Source of the DNA: Liolophura sinensis
Lineage: Eukaryota; Mollusca; Polyplacophora; Chitonida; Chitonidae
Assembly: GCF_032854445.1 (NCBI RefSeq)
Contig: NW_027018086.1
Coordinates: forward strand, 23,467-87,466
DNA length: 64,000 bases
Reading direction: 5' to 3'
Shown: positions 11,701-24,300 of the stretch, in pieces
Position numbering within the stretch: position 1 is the stretch's first letter
Layout: each line of letters opens with the position of its first letter
Position numbers and translations under genes: made by a program
The notes under the pieces: model-generated
What the model was told of the DNA's origin: nothing
What the model saw: the letters and a program-made list of their open reading frames with translations, nothing else
The model's database searches: none

Positions 11701-13181
11701 TGTAGAAAAACCATACCATTTGTACATGAAAAACACAAGGTACTTGATACAGTCTGCTGTAAAAAGTACAACTGAACACTGACCCACTTCAGTAAGCTGC
11801 CAAAAGATTTGGAATTGAGCCAGGCATCGGCAGCCGTTGAAAAATTGCAAATTTCCCTGGTTTCCATGGAGTAAGAGCCGTTGCTGGGCAAGTGATTATG
11901 ACATAAATGATCATTCATATGTCACTACAGCCAAAAGTATTGGACGGAGAGCAGCGCGGTTTGCACCATTCGATTCGTCGTCACAAAATACGTCGGATTA
12001 GCCTCTTACCAGCAGCACTGGAACAGTTTTTCTACTTTTGCATTTTTACCTGGTCTTTTTGTTAATTGAAATCGGCTACACTGTACTCTGTACAATCGCG
12101 ACTGGTCATTACTATATTCAACTTTTGGCTATAAGTTATGTGCCCTTCGGTAGCCCAGAAGACGTCAAATCTTTGGGCTAAGCCCATTTAACTCACCCAG
12201 CAATTGTCTTACTTCTAAGTCCTAGACAATCTCAATGTCTTTATCTACGTGTAGAAAAACCACACCATTTGTACATAAAAAACACAAGGTACTTGATACA
12301 GTCTGCTGTAAAAAGTATAACTGACCACAGACCCACATGAATAAGGTGCCAAAAGATGCGGAATTGAGCCAGAAATCGGCAGCTGTTGAAAAATTGCAAA
12401 TTTCCCTGGTTTCCATGGAGTAAGAGCCGTTGCTGGGCACGTGAATATGACATAAATGATCATTCAATTTTCACTACAGCCAAAAGTATTGGTCGGAGAG
12501 CAACGCGGTTTGCCCCATTCGATTTCTTGTCACAAAATACGTCGGATTAGCCTCTTACCAGCAGCACTGGAACAGTTTTTCCACTTTTGCATTTTTGCCT
12601 GGTCTTTTTGTTAATTGAAATCGGCTACACTGTACTCTGTACAATCGCGACTGGTCATTACTATATTCAACTTTTGACTATAAGTTATGTGCCCTTCGGT
12701 AGCCCAGAAGACCTGAAATCTTTGGGCTAAGCCCATTTAACTCACCCAGCAATTGCCTTACTTCTAAGTGCAAGACAATCTCAATGTCTTTATCTACGTG
12801 TAGAAAAACCACAGCAAGTGTACATGAAAAACACAAGGTACTTTACACAGTCTGCTGTAAAAAGTACAACTGAACACTGACCCACTTCAGTAAGGTGCCA
12901 AAAGATTCGGAATTGAGCCAGGCATCGGCAGCTGTTGACAAATTGCAAATTTCCCCGGTTTCCATGGAGTAAGAGCCGTTGCTACGCACGTTATTATGAC
13001 ATAAATGATCATTCAATTGTCGCTACAGCCAAAAGTATTGGTCGGAGAGCAACGCGGATTGCACCATTCGATTTTTCGTCACAAAATACGTCGGATTAGC
13101 CTCTTACTAGTAGCACTGGAACAGTTTTACCACTTTTGCATTTTTACCTGGTCTTTTTGTTAATTGAAACCGGCTACACTG
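8789..13181 (+). repeat. Eight-monomer HOR, copy 2, altered at its right end
   Basis: Monomers start at 8789 (D), 9338 (A), 9887 (B), 10436 (C), 10986 (D), 11535 (A'), 12084 (E-like) and 12633 (F instead of E). The first six match copy 1 in order. Copy 23 (12084) keeps the TTTTGGCTATAAG marker of copy 15 but has an E tail (CACGTGAATATG, TTGCCCCATTCG). Copy 24 is an F type with CACAGCAAGTG and a CACGTT motif. HOR register therefore breaks near 12.2-12.6 kb. Copy 20 starts TACATTGTAC, which changes the palindrome loop but keeps both arms. Confidence 0.83.
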
Positions 13182-14828
13182 TACTCTGTACAATCGCGAC
13201 TGGTCATTACTATATTCAACTTTTGACTATATGTTATGTGCCCTTCGGTAGCCCAGAAGACGTCAAATCTTTGGGCTAAGCCCATTTAACTCACCCAGCA
13301 ATTGTCTTACTTCTAAGTCCAAGACAATCTCAATGTCTTTATCTACGTGTAAAAAAACCACACCATTTGTACATAAAAACACAAGGTACTTGATACAGTC
13401 TGCTGTAAAAAGTACAACTGAACACTGACCCACATTTATAAGGTGCCAAATGATGCGGAATTGGGCCAGGCATCGGCAGCTGTTAAAAAATTGCAAATAT
13501 CCCTGGTTTCCATGGAGTAAGAGCCGTTGCTGGGCACGTGATTATGACATCAATGATCAATGAATTATCGCCACAGCCAAAAGTATTGGTCAGAGAGCAA
13601 CGCGGTTTGCACCATTCGATTTCTCGTCACAAAATACGTCGGATTAGCCTCTTACCAGCAGCACTGGAACAGTTTTTCCACTTTTGCATTTTTGCCTGGT
13701 CTTTTTGTTAATTGAAATCGGCTACACCGTACTCTGTACAATCGCGACTGGTCATTACTATATTCAACTTTTGACTATAAGTTATGTGCCCTTCAGTAGC
13801 CCAGAAGACCTGAAATCTTTGGGCTAAGCCCATTTAACTCACCCAGCAATTGCCTTACTTCTAAGTGCAAGACAATCTCAATGTCTTTATCTACGTGTAG
13901 AAAAACCACACCATTTGTACATGAAAAAACACAAGGTACTTGATACAGTCTGCTGTAAAAAGTACAACTGAACACTGACAAACTTCAGTAAGGTGCAAAA
14001 AGATTCGGAATTGACCCAGGCATCGGCAGCTGTTGACAAATTGCAAATTTCCCTGGTTTCCATGGAGTAAGAGCCGTTGCTACGCACGTGATTATGGCAT
14101 AAATGATCATTGAATTGTCGCTACAGCCAAAAGTATTGGTCGGAGAGCAACGCGGATTGCACCATTCGATTTCTCGTCACAAAATACGTCGGATTAGCCT
14201 CTTACTAGTAGCACTGGAACAGTTTTTCCACTTTTGCATTTTTGCCTGGTCTTTTTGTTAATTGAAACCGGCTACACTGTACTCTGTACAATCGCGACTG
14301 GTCATTACTATATTCAACTTTTGACTATAAGTTATATGCCCTTCGGTAGCCCAGAAGACGTCAAATCTTTGGGCTAAGCCCATTTAACTCACCCAGCAAT
14401 TGTCTTACTTCTAAGTCCAAGACAATCTCAATGTCTTTATCTACGTGTAGAAAAACCATACCATTTGTACATGAAAAACACAAGGTACTTGATACAGTCT
14501 GCTGTAAAAAGTACAACTGAACACTGACCCACTTTAGTAAGCTGCCAAAAGATTTGGAATTGAGCCAGGCATCGGCAGCCGTTGAAAAATTGCAAATTTC
14601 CCTGGTTTCCATGGAGTAAGAGCCGTTGCTGGGCAAGTGATTATGACATAAATGATCATTCATATGTCACTACAGCCAAAAGTATTGGTCGGAGAGCAGC
14701 GCGGTTTGCACCATTCGATTCGTCGTCACAAAATACGTCGGATTAGCCTCTTACCAGCAGCACTGGAACAGTTTTTCCACTTTTGCATTTTTGCCTGGTC
14801 TTTTTGTTAATTGAAATCGGCTACACTG
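13182..14828 (+). repeat. Monomers 25-27 (B/C hybrid, D, A')
   Basis: Monomers start at 13182, 13730 and 14280. Copy 25 has a B-like head (ATGTTATGTGCC, seven As before CCACACC) and a C tail (CACATTTATAAGG, GAATTGGGCC, TCAATGATCAATG), so it is a B/C hybrid. Copies 26 and 27 are D and A' and match the D-A' pairs at 6592/7142 and 10986/11535. Copy 27 has a private CACTTTAGTAAGC that reappears in copy 31. Confidence 0.75.
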
Positions 14829-17577
14829 TACTCTGTACAATCGCGACTGGTCATTACTATATTCAACTTTTGACTATAAGTTATGTGCCCTTCGGTAGCC
14901 CAGAAGACGTCAAATCTTTGGGCTAAGCCCATTTAACTCACCCAGCAATTGTCTTACTTCTAAGTCCAAGACAATCTCAATGTCTTTATCTACGTGTAAA
15001 AAAACCACACCATTTGTACATAAAAACACAAGGTACTTGATACAGTCTGCTGTAAAAAGTACAACTGAACACTGACCCACTTCAGTAAGGTGCCAAAAGA
15101 TTCGGAATTGAGCCAGGCATCGGCAGCTGTTGAAAAATTGCAAATTTCCCTGGTTTCCATGGAGTAAGAGCCGTTGCTGGGCAAGTGATTATGACATAAA
15201 TGATCATTCAATTGTCACTACAGCCAAAAGTATTGGTCGGATAGCAACGCGGATTGCACCATTCGATTTCTCGTCACAAAATACGTCGTATTAGCCTCTT
15301 ACTGGTAGTACTGGAACAGTTTTTCCACTTTTGCATTTTTACCTGGTCTTTTTGTTAATTGAAATCGGCTACACTGTACTCTGTACAATCGCGACTGGTC
15401 ATTACTATATTCAACTTTTGACTATAAGTTATGTGCCCTTCGGTAGACCGGAAGACGTCAAATCTTTGGGCTAATCCCATTTAACTCACCCAGCAAATGT
15501 CTTACTTCTAAGTCCTAGACAATCTCAATGTCTTTATCTACGTGTAGAAAAACCACACCATTTGTACATAAAAAACACAAGGTACTTGATACAGTCTGCT
15601 GTAAAAAGTATAACTGACCACAGACCCACATGAATAAGGTGCCAAAAGATGCGGAATTGAGCCAGAAATCGCCAGCTGTTGAAAAATTGCAAATTTCCCT
15701 GGTTTCCATGGAGTAAGAGCCGTTGCTGGGCACGTGAATATGGACATCAATGATCATTCAATTTTAGCTACAGCCAAAAGTATTGGTCGGAGAGCAACGC
15801 GGTTTGCACCAATCGATTTCTCGTCACAAAATACGTCGAATTAGCCTGTTACTAGCAGCACTGGAACAGTTTTTCCACTTTTGCATTTTTGCCTGGTCTT
15901 TTTGTTAATTGAAATCGGCTACACTGTACTCTGTACAATCGCGACTGGTCATTACTATATTCAACTTTTGACTATAAGTTATGTGCCCTTCGGTAGCCCA
16001 GAAGACCTGAAATCTTTGGGCTAAGCCCATTTAACTCACCCAGCAATTGCCTTACTTCTAAGTGCAAGACAATCTCAATGTCTTTATCTACGTGTAGAAA
16101 AACCACAGCAATTGTACATGAAAAACACAAGGTACTTGACACAGTCTGCTGTAAAAAGTACAACTGAACACTGACCCACTTCAGTAAAGTGCCAAAAGAT
16201 GCGGAATTGAGCCAGGCATCGGCAGCTGTTGAAAAATTGCAAATTTCCCTGGTTTCCATGGAGTAAGAGCCGTTGCTGGGCACGTGATTATGACATAAAT
16301 GATCATTCAATTGTCACTACAGCCAAAAGTATTAGTCCGAGAGCAACACGGATTGCACCATTCGATTTCTCGTCACAAAATACGTCGGATTAGCCTCTTA
16401 CCAGCAGCAAACTGGAACAGTTTTTTCCACTTTTGCATTTTTACCTGGTCTTTTTGTTAATTGAAATCGGCTACACTGTACTCTGTACAATCGCGACTGG
16501 TCATTACTATATTCAACTTTTGACTATAAGTTATGTGCCCTTCGGTAGCCCAGAAGACGTCAAATCTTTGGGCTAAGCCCATTTAACTCACCCAGCAATT
16601 GTCTTACTTCTAAGTGCAAGACAATCTCAATGTCTTTATCTACGTGTAGAAAAACCACACCATTTGTACAAAAAAAAACACAAGGTACTTGATACAGTCT
16701 GCTGTAAAAAGTACAACTGAACACTGACCCACTTTAGTAAGCTGCCAAAAGATTTGGAATTGAGCCAGGCATCGGCAGCCGTTGAAAAATTGCAAATTTC
16801 CCTGGTTTCCATGGAGTAAGAGCCGTTGCTGGGCAAGTGATTATGACATAAATGATCATTCATATGTCACTACAGCCAAAAGTATTGGTCGGAGAGCAGC
16901 GCGGTTTGCACCATTCGATTCGTCGTCACAAAATACGTCGGATTAGCCTCTTACCAGCAGCACTGGAACAGTTTTTCCACTTTTGCATTTTTGCCTGGTC
17001 TTTTTGTTAATTGAAATCGGCTACACTGTACTCTGTACAATCGCGACTGGTCATTACTATATTCAACTTTTGACTATAAGTTATGTGCCCTTCGGTAGCC
17101 CAGAAGACGTCAAATCTTTGGGCTAAGCCCATTTAACTCACCCAGCAATTGTCTTACTTCTAAGTCCAAGACAATCTCAATGTCTTTATCTACGTGTAGA
17201 AAAACCACACCATTTGTACATAAAAAACACAAGGTACTTGATACAGTCTGCTGTAAAAAGTATAACTGACCACAGACCCACATGAATAAGGTGCCAAAAG
17301 ATGCGGAATTGAGCCAGAAATCGGCAGCTGTTGAAAAATTGCAAATTTCCCTGGTTTCCATGGAGTAAGAGCCGTTGCTGGGCACGTGAATATGACATCA
17401 ATGATCATTCAATTTTCACTACAGCCAAAAGTATTGGTCGGAGAGCAACGCGGTTTGCCCCATTCGATTTCTCGTCACAAAATACGTCGGATTAGCCTCT
17501 TACCAGCAGCACTGGAACAGTTTTTCCACTTTTGCATTTTTGCCTGGTCTTTTTGTTAATTGAAATCGGCTACACTG
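14829..17577 (+). repeat. Five-monomer segment, first instance (B'-E-F-G/A'-E)
   Basis: Monomers start at 14829, 15377, 15927, 16479 and 17029. Copies 28-30 share rare variants with copies 33-35 about 2.75 kb later: GGTAGACCGGAAG, GGGCTAATCCC, CAGCAAATGTC, AATCGCCAGCTG and CCAATCGATTTC. Copy 31 combines a G-like head (AAGTGCAAG, a long A-run after TTTGTAC) with an A' tail carrying the CACTTTAGTAAGC marker of copy 27. Copy 31 is therefore a plausible crossover junction of this duplication. Copy 32 is an extra E monomer. Confidence 0.75.
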
Positions 17578-19177
17578 TACTCTGTACAATCGCGACTGGT
17601 CATTACTATATTCAACTTTTGACTATAAGTTATGTGCCCTTCGGTAGCCCAGAAGACGTCAAATCTTTGGGCTAAGCCCATTTAACTCACCCAGCAATTG
17701 TCTTACTTCTAAGTCCAAGACAATCTCAATGTCTTTATCTACGTGTAAAAAAACCACACCATTTGTACATAAAAACACAAGGTACTTGATACAGTCTGCT
17801 GTAAAAAGTACAACTGAACACTGACCCACTTCAGTAAGGTGCCAAAAGATTCGGAATTGAGCCAGGCATCGGCAGCTGTTGAAAAATTGCAAATTTCCCT
17901 GGTTTCCATGGAGTAAGAGCCGTTGCTGGGCAAGTGATTATGACATAAATGATCATTCAATTGTCACTACAGCCAAAAGTATTGGTCGTATTAGCCTCTT
18001 ACTGGTAGTACTGGAACAGTTTTTCCACTTTTGCATTTTTACCTGGTCTTTTTGTTAATTGAAATCGGCTACACTGTACTCTGTACAATCGCGACTGGTC
18101 ATTACTATATTCAACTTTTGACTATAAGTTATGTGCCCTTCGGTAGACCGGAAGACGTCAAATCTTTGGGCTAATCCCATTTAACTCACCCAGCAAATGT
18201 CTTACTACTAAGTCCTAGACAATCTCAATGTCTTTATCTACGTGTAGAAAAACCACACCATTTGTACATAAAAAACACAAGGTACTTGATACAGTCTGCT
18301 GTAAAAAGTATAACTGACCACAGACCCACATGAATAAGGTGCCAAAAGATGCGGAATTGAGCCAGAAATCGCCAGCTGTTGAAAAATTGCAAATTTCCCT
18401 GGTTTCCATGGAGTAAGAGCCGTTGCTGGGCACGTGAATATGACATCAATGATCATTCAATTTTAGCTACAGCCAAAAGTATTGGTCGGAGAGCAACGCG
18501 GTTTGCACCAATCGATTTCTCGTCACAAAATACGTCGAATTAGCCTGTTACTAGCAGCACTGGAACAGTTTTTCCACTTTTGCATTTTTGCCTGGTCTTT
18601 TTGTTAATTGAAATCGGCTACACTGTACTCTGTACAATCGCGACTGGTCATTACTATATTCAACTTTTGACTATAAGTTATGTGCCCTTCGGTAGCCCAG
18701 AAGACCTGAAATCTTTGGGCTAAGCCCATTTAACTCACCCAGCAATTGCCTTACTTCTAAGTGCAAGACAATCTCAATGTCTTTATCTACGTGTAGAAAA
18801 ACCACAGCAATTGTACATGAAAAAACACAAGGTACTTGACACAGTCTGCTGTAAAAAGTACAACTGAACACTGACCCACTTCAGTAAAGTGCCAAAAGAT
18901 GCGGAATTGAGCCAGGCATCGGCAGCTGTTGAAAAATTGCAAATTTCCCTGGTTTCCATGGAGTAAGAGCCGTTGCTGGGCACGTGATTATGACATAAAT
19001 GATCATTCAATTGTCACTACAGCCAAAAGTATTAGTCCGAGAGCAACACGGATTGCACCATTCGATTTCTCGTCACAAAATACGTCGGATTAGCCTCTTA
19101 CCAGCAGCAACTGGAACAGTTTTTCCACTTTTTGCATTTTTACCTGGTCTTTTTGTTAATTGAAATCGGCTACACTG
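17578..19177 (+). repeat. Second instance of the B'-E-F segment, with a 49-bp deletion
   Basis: Monomers start at 17578, 18077 and 18626. They carry the same rare variants as 14829-16478, confirming recent shared ancestry. Copy 33 is only 499 bp because of an internal deletion near 17985. The instance is followed by G (19178) rather than by the G/A' hybrid found after the first instance. Confidence 0.8.
17985..17988 (+). other. Junction of a 49-bp microhomology deletion in copy 33
   Basis: The sister copy 28 reads TTGGTCGGATAGC, then about 40 further bases, then ACGTCGTATTAGCC. Copy 33 reads TTGGTCGTATTAGCC directly. GTCG is present at both ends of the lost 49 bp, so this looks like a simple four-base-microhomology deletion. 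Confidence 0.85.
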
Positions 19178-21379
19178 TACTCTGTACAATCGCGACTGGT
19201 CATTACTATATTCAACTTTTGACTATAAGTTATGTGCCCTTCGGTAGCCCAGAAGACGTCAAATCTTTGGGCTAAGCCCATTTAACTCACCCAGCAATTG
19301 TCTTACTTCTAAGTGCAAGACAATCTCAATGTCCTTTATCTACGTGTAGAAAAACCACACCATTTGTACAAAAAAAAAACACAAGGTACTTGATACAGTC
19401 TGCTGTAAAAAGTACAACTGACCACAGAACCACATGAATAAGGTGCCAAAAGATGCGGAATTGAGCCAGGCATCGGCAGCTGTTGACAAATTGCAAATTT
19501 CCCTGGTTTCCATGGAGTAAGAGCCGTTGCTACGAACTTTATTATGACATAAATGATCATTCAATTGTCGCTACAGCCAAAAGTATTGGTCGGAGAGCAA
19601 CGCGGATTGCACCATTCGATTTCTCGTCACAAAATACGTCGGATTAGCCTCTTACTAGTAGCACTGGAACAGTTTTTCCACTTTTGCATTTTTACCTGGT
19701 CTTTTTGTTAATTGAAACCGGCTACACTGTACTCTGTACAATCGCGACTGGTCATTACTATATTCAACTTTTGACTATATGTTATGTGCCCTTCGGTAGC
19801 CCAGAAGACGTCAAATCTTTGGGCTAAGCCCATTTAACTCACCCAGCAATTGTCTTACTTCTAAGTCCAAGGCAATCTCAATGTCTTTATCTACGTGTAA
19901 AAAAACCACACCATTTGTACATGAAAAACACAAGGTACTTGATACAGTCTGCTGTAAAAAGTACAACTGAACACTGACCCACTTCAGTAAGGTGCCAAAA
20001 GATTCGGAATTGAGCCAGGCATCGGCAGCTGTTGACAAATTGTAAATTTCCCTGGTTTCCATGGAGTAAGAGCCGTTGCTACGCACGTGATTATGACATA
20101 AATGATCATTCAATTGTCGCTACAGCCAAAAAGTATTGGTCGGAGAGCAACGCGGTTTGCACCATTCGATTTCTCGTCACAAAATACGTCGGATTAGCCT
20201 CTTACCAGCAGCAACTGGAACAGTTTTTCCACTTTTGCCATTTTACCTGGTCTTTTTGTTAATTGAAATCGGCTACACTGTACTCTGTACAATCGCGACT
20301 GGTCATTACTATATTCAACTTTTGACTATAAGTTATGTGCCGTTCGGTAGCCCAGAAGACGTCAAATCTTTCGGCTAAGCCCATTTAACTCACCCAGGAA
20401 TTGTCTTACTTCTAAGTGCAAGACAATCTCAATGTCTTTATCTACGTGTAGAAAAACCAGACCATTTGTACAAAAAAAACACAAGGTACTTGATACAGTC
20501 TGCTGTAAAAAGTACAACTGACCACAGAACCACATGAATAAGGTGCCAAAAGATGCGGAAACGAGCCAGGCATCGGCAGCTGTTGACAAATTGCAAATTT
20601 CCCTGGTTTCCATGGAGTAAGAGCCGTTGCTACGAACTTTATTATGACATAAATGATCATTCAATTGTCGCTACAGCCAAAAGTATTGGTCGGAGAGCAA
20701 CGCGGATTGCACCATTCGATTTCTCGTCACAAAATACGTCGGATTAGCCTCTTACTAGTAGCACTGGAACAGTTTTTCCACTTTTGCATTTTTACCTGGT
20801 CTTTTTGTTAATTGAAACCGGCTACACTGTACTCTGTACAATCGCGACTGGTCATTACTATATTCAACTTTTGACTATAAGTTATGTGCCCTTCGGTAGC
20901 CCAGAAGACGTCAAATCTTTCGGCTAAGCCCATTTAACTCACCCAGCAATTGTCTTACTTCTAAGTCCTAGACAATCTCAATGTCTTTATCTCCGTGTAG
21001 AAAAAAACACCATTTGTACATAAAAAACACAAGGTACTTGATACAGTCTGCTGTAAAAAGTACAACTGAACACTGACCCACTTCAGTAAGGTGCCAAAAG
21101 ATTCGGAATTGAGCCAGGCATCGGCAGCTGTTGACAAATTGCAAATTTCCCTGGTTTCCATGGAGTAAGAGCCGTTGCTACGCACGTTATTATGACATAA
21201 ATGATCATTCAATTGTCGCTACAGCCAAAAGTGTTGGTCGGAGAGCAACGCGGATTGCACCATTCGATTTCTCGTCACAAAATACGTCGGATTAGCCTCT
21301 TACTAGTAGCACTGGAACAGTTTTTCCACTTTTGCATTTTTACCTGGTCTTTTTGTTAATATTGAAACCGGCTACACTG
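19178..21379 (+). repeat. Monomers 36-39 (G-B-G-H)
   Basis: Monomers start at 19178, 19730, 20281 and 20830. G is marked by a long A-run directly after TTTGTAC, CACAGAACCACATG and GAACTTTATTATG, which removes the CACGTG hexamer. H is marked by CTCCGTGTAG, CTTTCGGCT and CACGTTATT. Copies 36 to 38 are slightly long (551-552 bp) through homopolymer gains. The order is a relative of the F-G-H-X block at 30156-35648. Confidence 0.75.
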
Positions 21380-24300
21380 TACTCTGTACAATCGCGACTG
21401 GTCATTACTATATTCAACTTTTGACTATATGTTATGTGCCCTTCGGTAGCCCAGAAGACGTCAAATCTTTGGGCTAAGCCATTTAACTCACCCAGCAATT
21501 GTCCTTACTTCTAAGTAAAAGACAATCTCAATGTCTTTATCTACGTGTAAAAAAACCACACCATTTGTACATGAAAAAACACAAGGTACTTGATACAGTC
21601 TGCTGTAAAAAAGTACAACTGAACACTGACCCACTTCAGTAAGGTGCCAAAAGATTCGGATTGAGCCAGGCATCGGCAGCTGTTGACAAATTGCAAATTT
21701 CCCTGGTTTCCATGGAGTAAGAGGCCGTTGCTACGCACGTGATTATGGCATAAATCATCATTGAATTGTCGCTACAGCCAAAAGTATTGGTCGGAGAGCA
21801 ACGCGGTTTGCACCATTCGATTTCTCGTCACAAAATACGTCGGATTAGCCTCTACTAGTAGCACTGGAACAGTTTTTCCACTTTTGCATTTTTGCCTGGT
21901 CTTTTTGTTATTGAAACCGGCTACACTGTACTCTGTACAATCGCGACTGGTCATTACTATATTTCAACTTTTGACTATAAGTTATATGCCCTTCGGTAGC
22001 CCAGAAGACGTCAAATCTTTGGGCTAAGCCCATTTAACTCACCCAGCAATTGTCTTACTTCTAAGTCCAAGACAATCTCAATGTCTTTATCTACGTGTAG
22101 AAAAACCATACCATTTGTACATGAAAAACACAAGGTACTTGATACAGTCTGCTGTAAAAAGTACAACTGAACACTGACCCACTTCAGTAAGGTGCCAAAA
22201 GATGCGAAATTAAACCAGGCATCGGCAGCAGTTGAAAAATTGCAAAATTTCCCTGGTTTCCATGGAGTAAGAGCCGTTGCTGGGCACGTGATTATGACAT
22301 AAATGATCATTCAATTGTCACTACAGCCAAAAGTATTGGTCGGAGAGCAACGCGGTTTGCACCATTCGATTTGTCGTCACAAAATACGTCGGATTAGCCT
22401 CTTACCAGCAGCAACTGGAACAGTTTTTCCACTTTTGCATTTTTACCTGGTCTTTTTGTTAATTGAAATCGGCTACACTGCACTCTGTACAATCGCGACT
22501 GGTCATTACTATATTCAACTTTTGACTATAAGTTATGTGCCCTTCAGTAGCCCAGAAGACGTCAAATCTTTGGGCTAAGCCCATTTAACTCACCCAGCAA
22601 TTGTCTTACTTCTAATTCCAAGACAATCTCAATGTCTTTATCTACGTGTAGAAAAAACCAGACCATTTGTACATAAAAGACACAAGGTACTTGATACAGT
22701 CTGCTGTAAAAAGTACAACTGACCACAGACCCACATGAATAAGGTGCCAAAAGATGCGGAATTGAGCCAGGTATCGGCAGCTGTTGACAAATTGCAAATT
22801 TCCCTGGTTTCCATGGAGTAAGAGCCGTTGCTCGGCACGTGATTATGACATAAATGATCATTCAATTGTCACTACAGCCAAAGGTATTGGTCGGAGAGCA
22901 ACGCGGTTTGCACCATTCGATTTGTCGTCACAAAATACGTCGGATTAGCCTCTTACCAGCAGCACTGGAACAGTTTTTCCAATTTTGCATTTTTGCCTGG
23001 TCTTTTTGTTAATTGAAATCGGCTACACTGTACTATGTACCATCGCGACTGGTCATTACTATATTCAACTTTTGACTATAAGTTATGTGCCCTTCGGTAG
23101 CCCAGAAGACGTCAAATCTTTGGGCTAAGCCCATTTAACTCACCCAGCAATTGCCTTACTTCTAAGTCGAAGACAATCTCAATGTCTTTATCTACGTCTA
23201 GAAAAACCACACCATTTGTACATGAAAAACACAAGGTACTTGATACAGTCTGCTGTAAAAAGTACAACTGAACACTGACCCACTTCTGTAGAGTGCCAAA
23301 AGATTCGGAATTGAGCCAGGCATCGGCAGCTGTTGACAAATTGCAAATTTCCCTGGTTTCCATGGAGTAAGAGCCGTTACTGGGCACGTGATTATATCAT
23401 AAATGATCATTGAATTGTCACTACAGCCAAAAGTATTGGTCGGAGAGCAACGCGGTTTGCACCATTCGATTTCTCGTCACAAAATACGTCGGATTAGCCT
23501 CTTTCCAGCAGCACTGGAACAGTTTTTCCACTTTTGCATTTTTACCTGGTCTTTTTGTTAATTGAAATCGGCTACACTGTACTCTGTACAATCGCGACTG
23601 GTCATTACTATATTCAACTTTTGACTATAAGTTATGTGCCCTTCGGTAGCCCAGAAGACCTCAAATCTTTGGGCTAAGCCCATTTAACTCACCCAGCAAT
23701 TGTCTTACTTCTAAGTCCAAGACAATCTCAATGTCTTTATCTACGTGTAGAAAAACCAGACATTTGTACATAAAAAAACACAAGGTACTTGATACAGTCT
23801 GCTGTAAAAAGTACAACTAAACACTGACCCACATTTATAAGGTGCCAAAAGATGCGGAATTGGGCCAGGCATCGGCAGCTGTTAAAAAATTGCAAATATC
23901 CCTGGTTTCCATGGAGTAAGAGCCGTTGCTGGGCACGTGATTATGACATCAATAATCAATGAATTATCGCCACAGCCAAAAGTATTGGTCGAAGACCAAC
24001 GCGGTTTGCACCATTCGATTTCTCGTCACAAAATACGTCGGATTAGCCTCTTACCAGCAGCACTGGAACAGTTTTTCACTTTGCATTTTTGCCTGGTCTT
24101 TTTGTTAATTGAAATCGGCTACACTGTACTCTGTACAATCGCGACTGGTCATTACTATATTCAACTTTTGACTATAAGTTATGTGCCCTTCAGTAGCCCA
24201 GAAGACCTGAAATCTTTGGGCTAAGCCCATTTAACTCACCCAGCAATTGCCTTACTTCTAAGTGCAAGACAATCTCAATGTCTTTATCTACGTGTAGAAA

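Noticed and set aside
16660-16682. Long A-runs after TTTGTAC as poly-A tails of retroelements
   Set aside because: The runs are 5-10 As at a fixed monomer offset in every copy, with no target-site duplication. They are homopolymer variation within the satellite.
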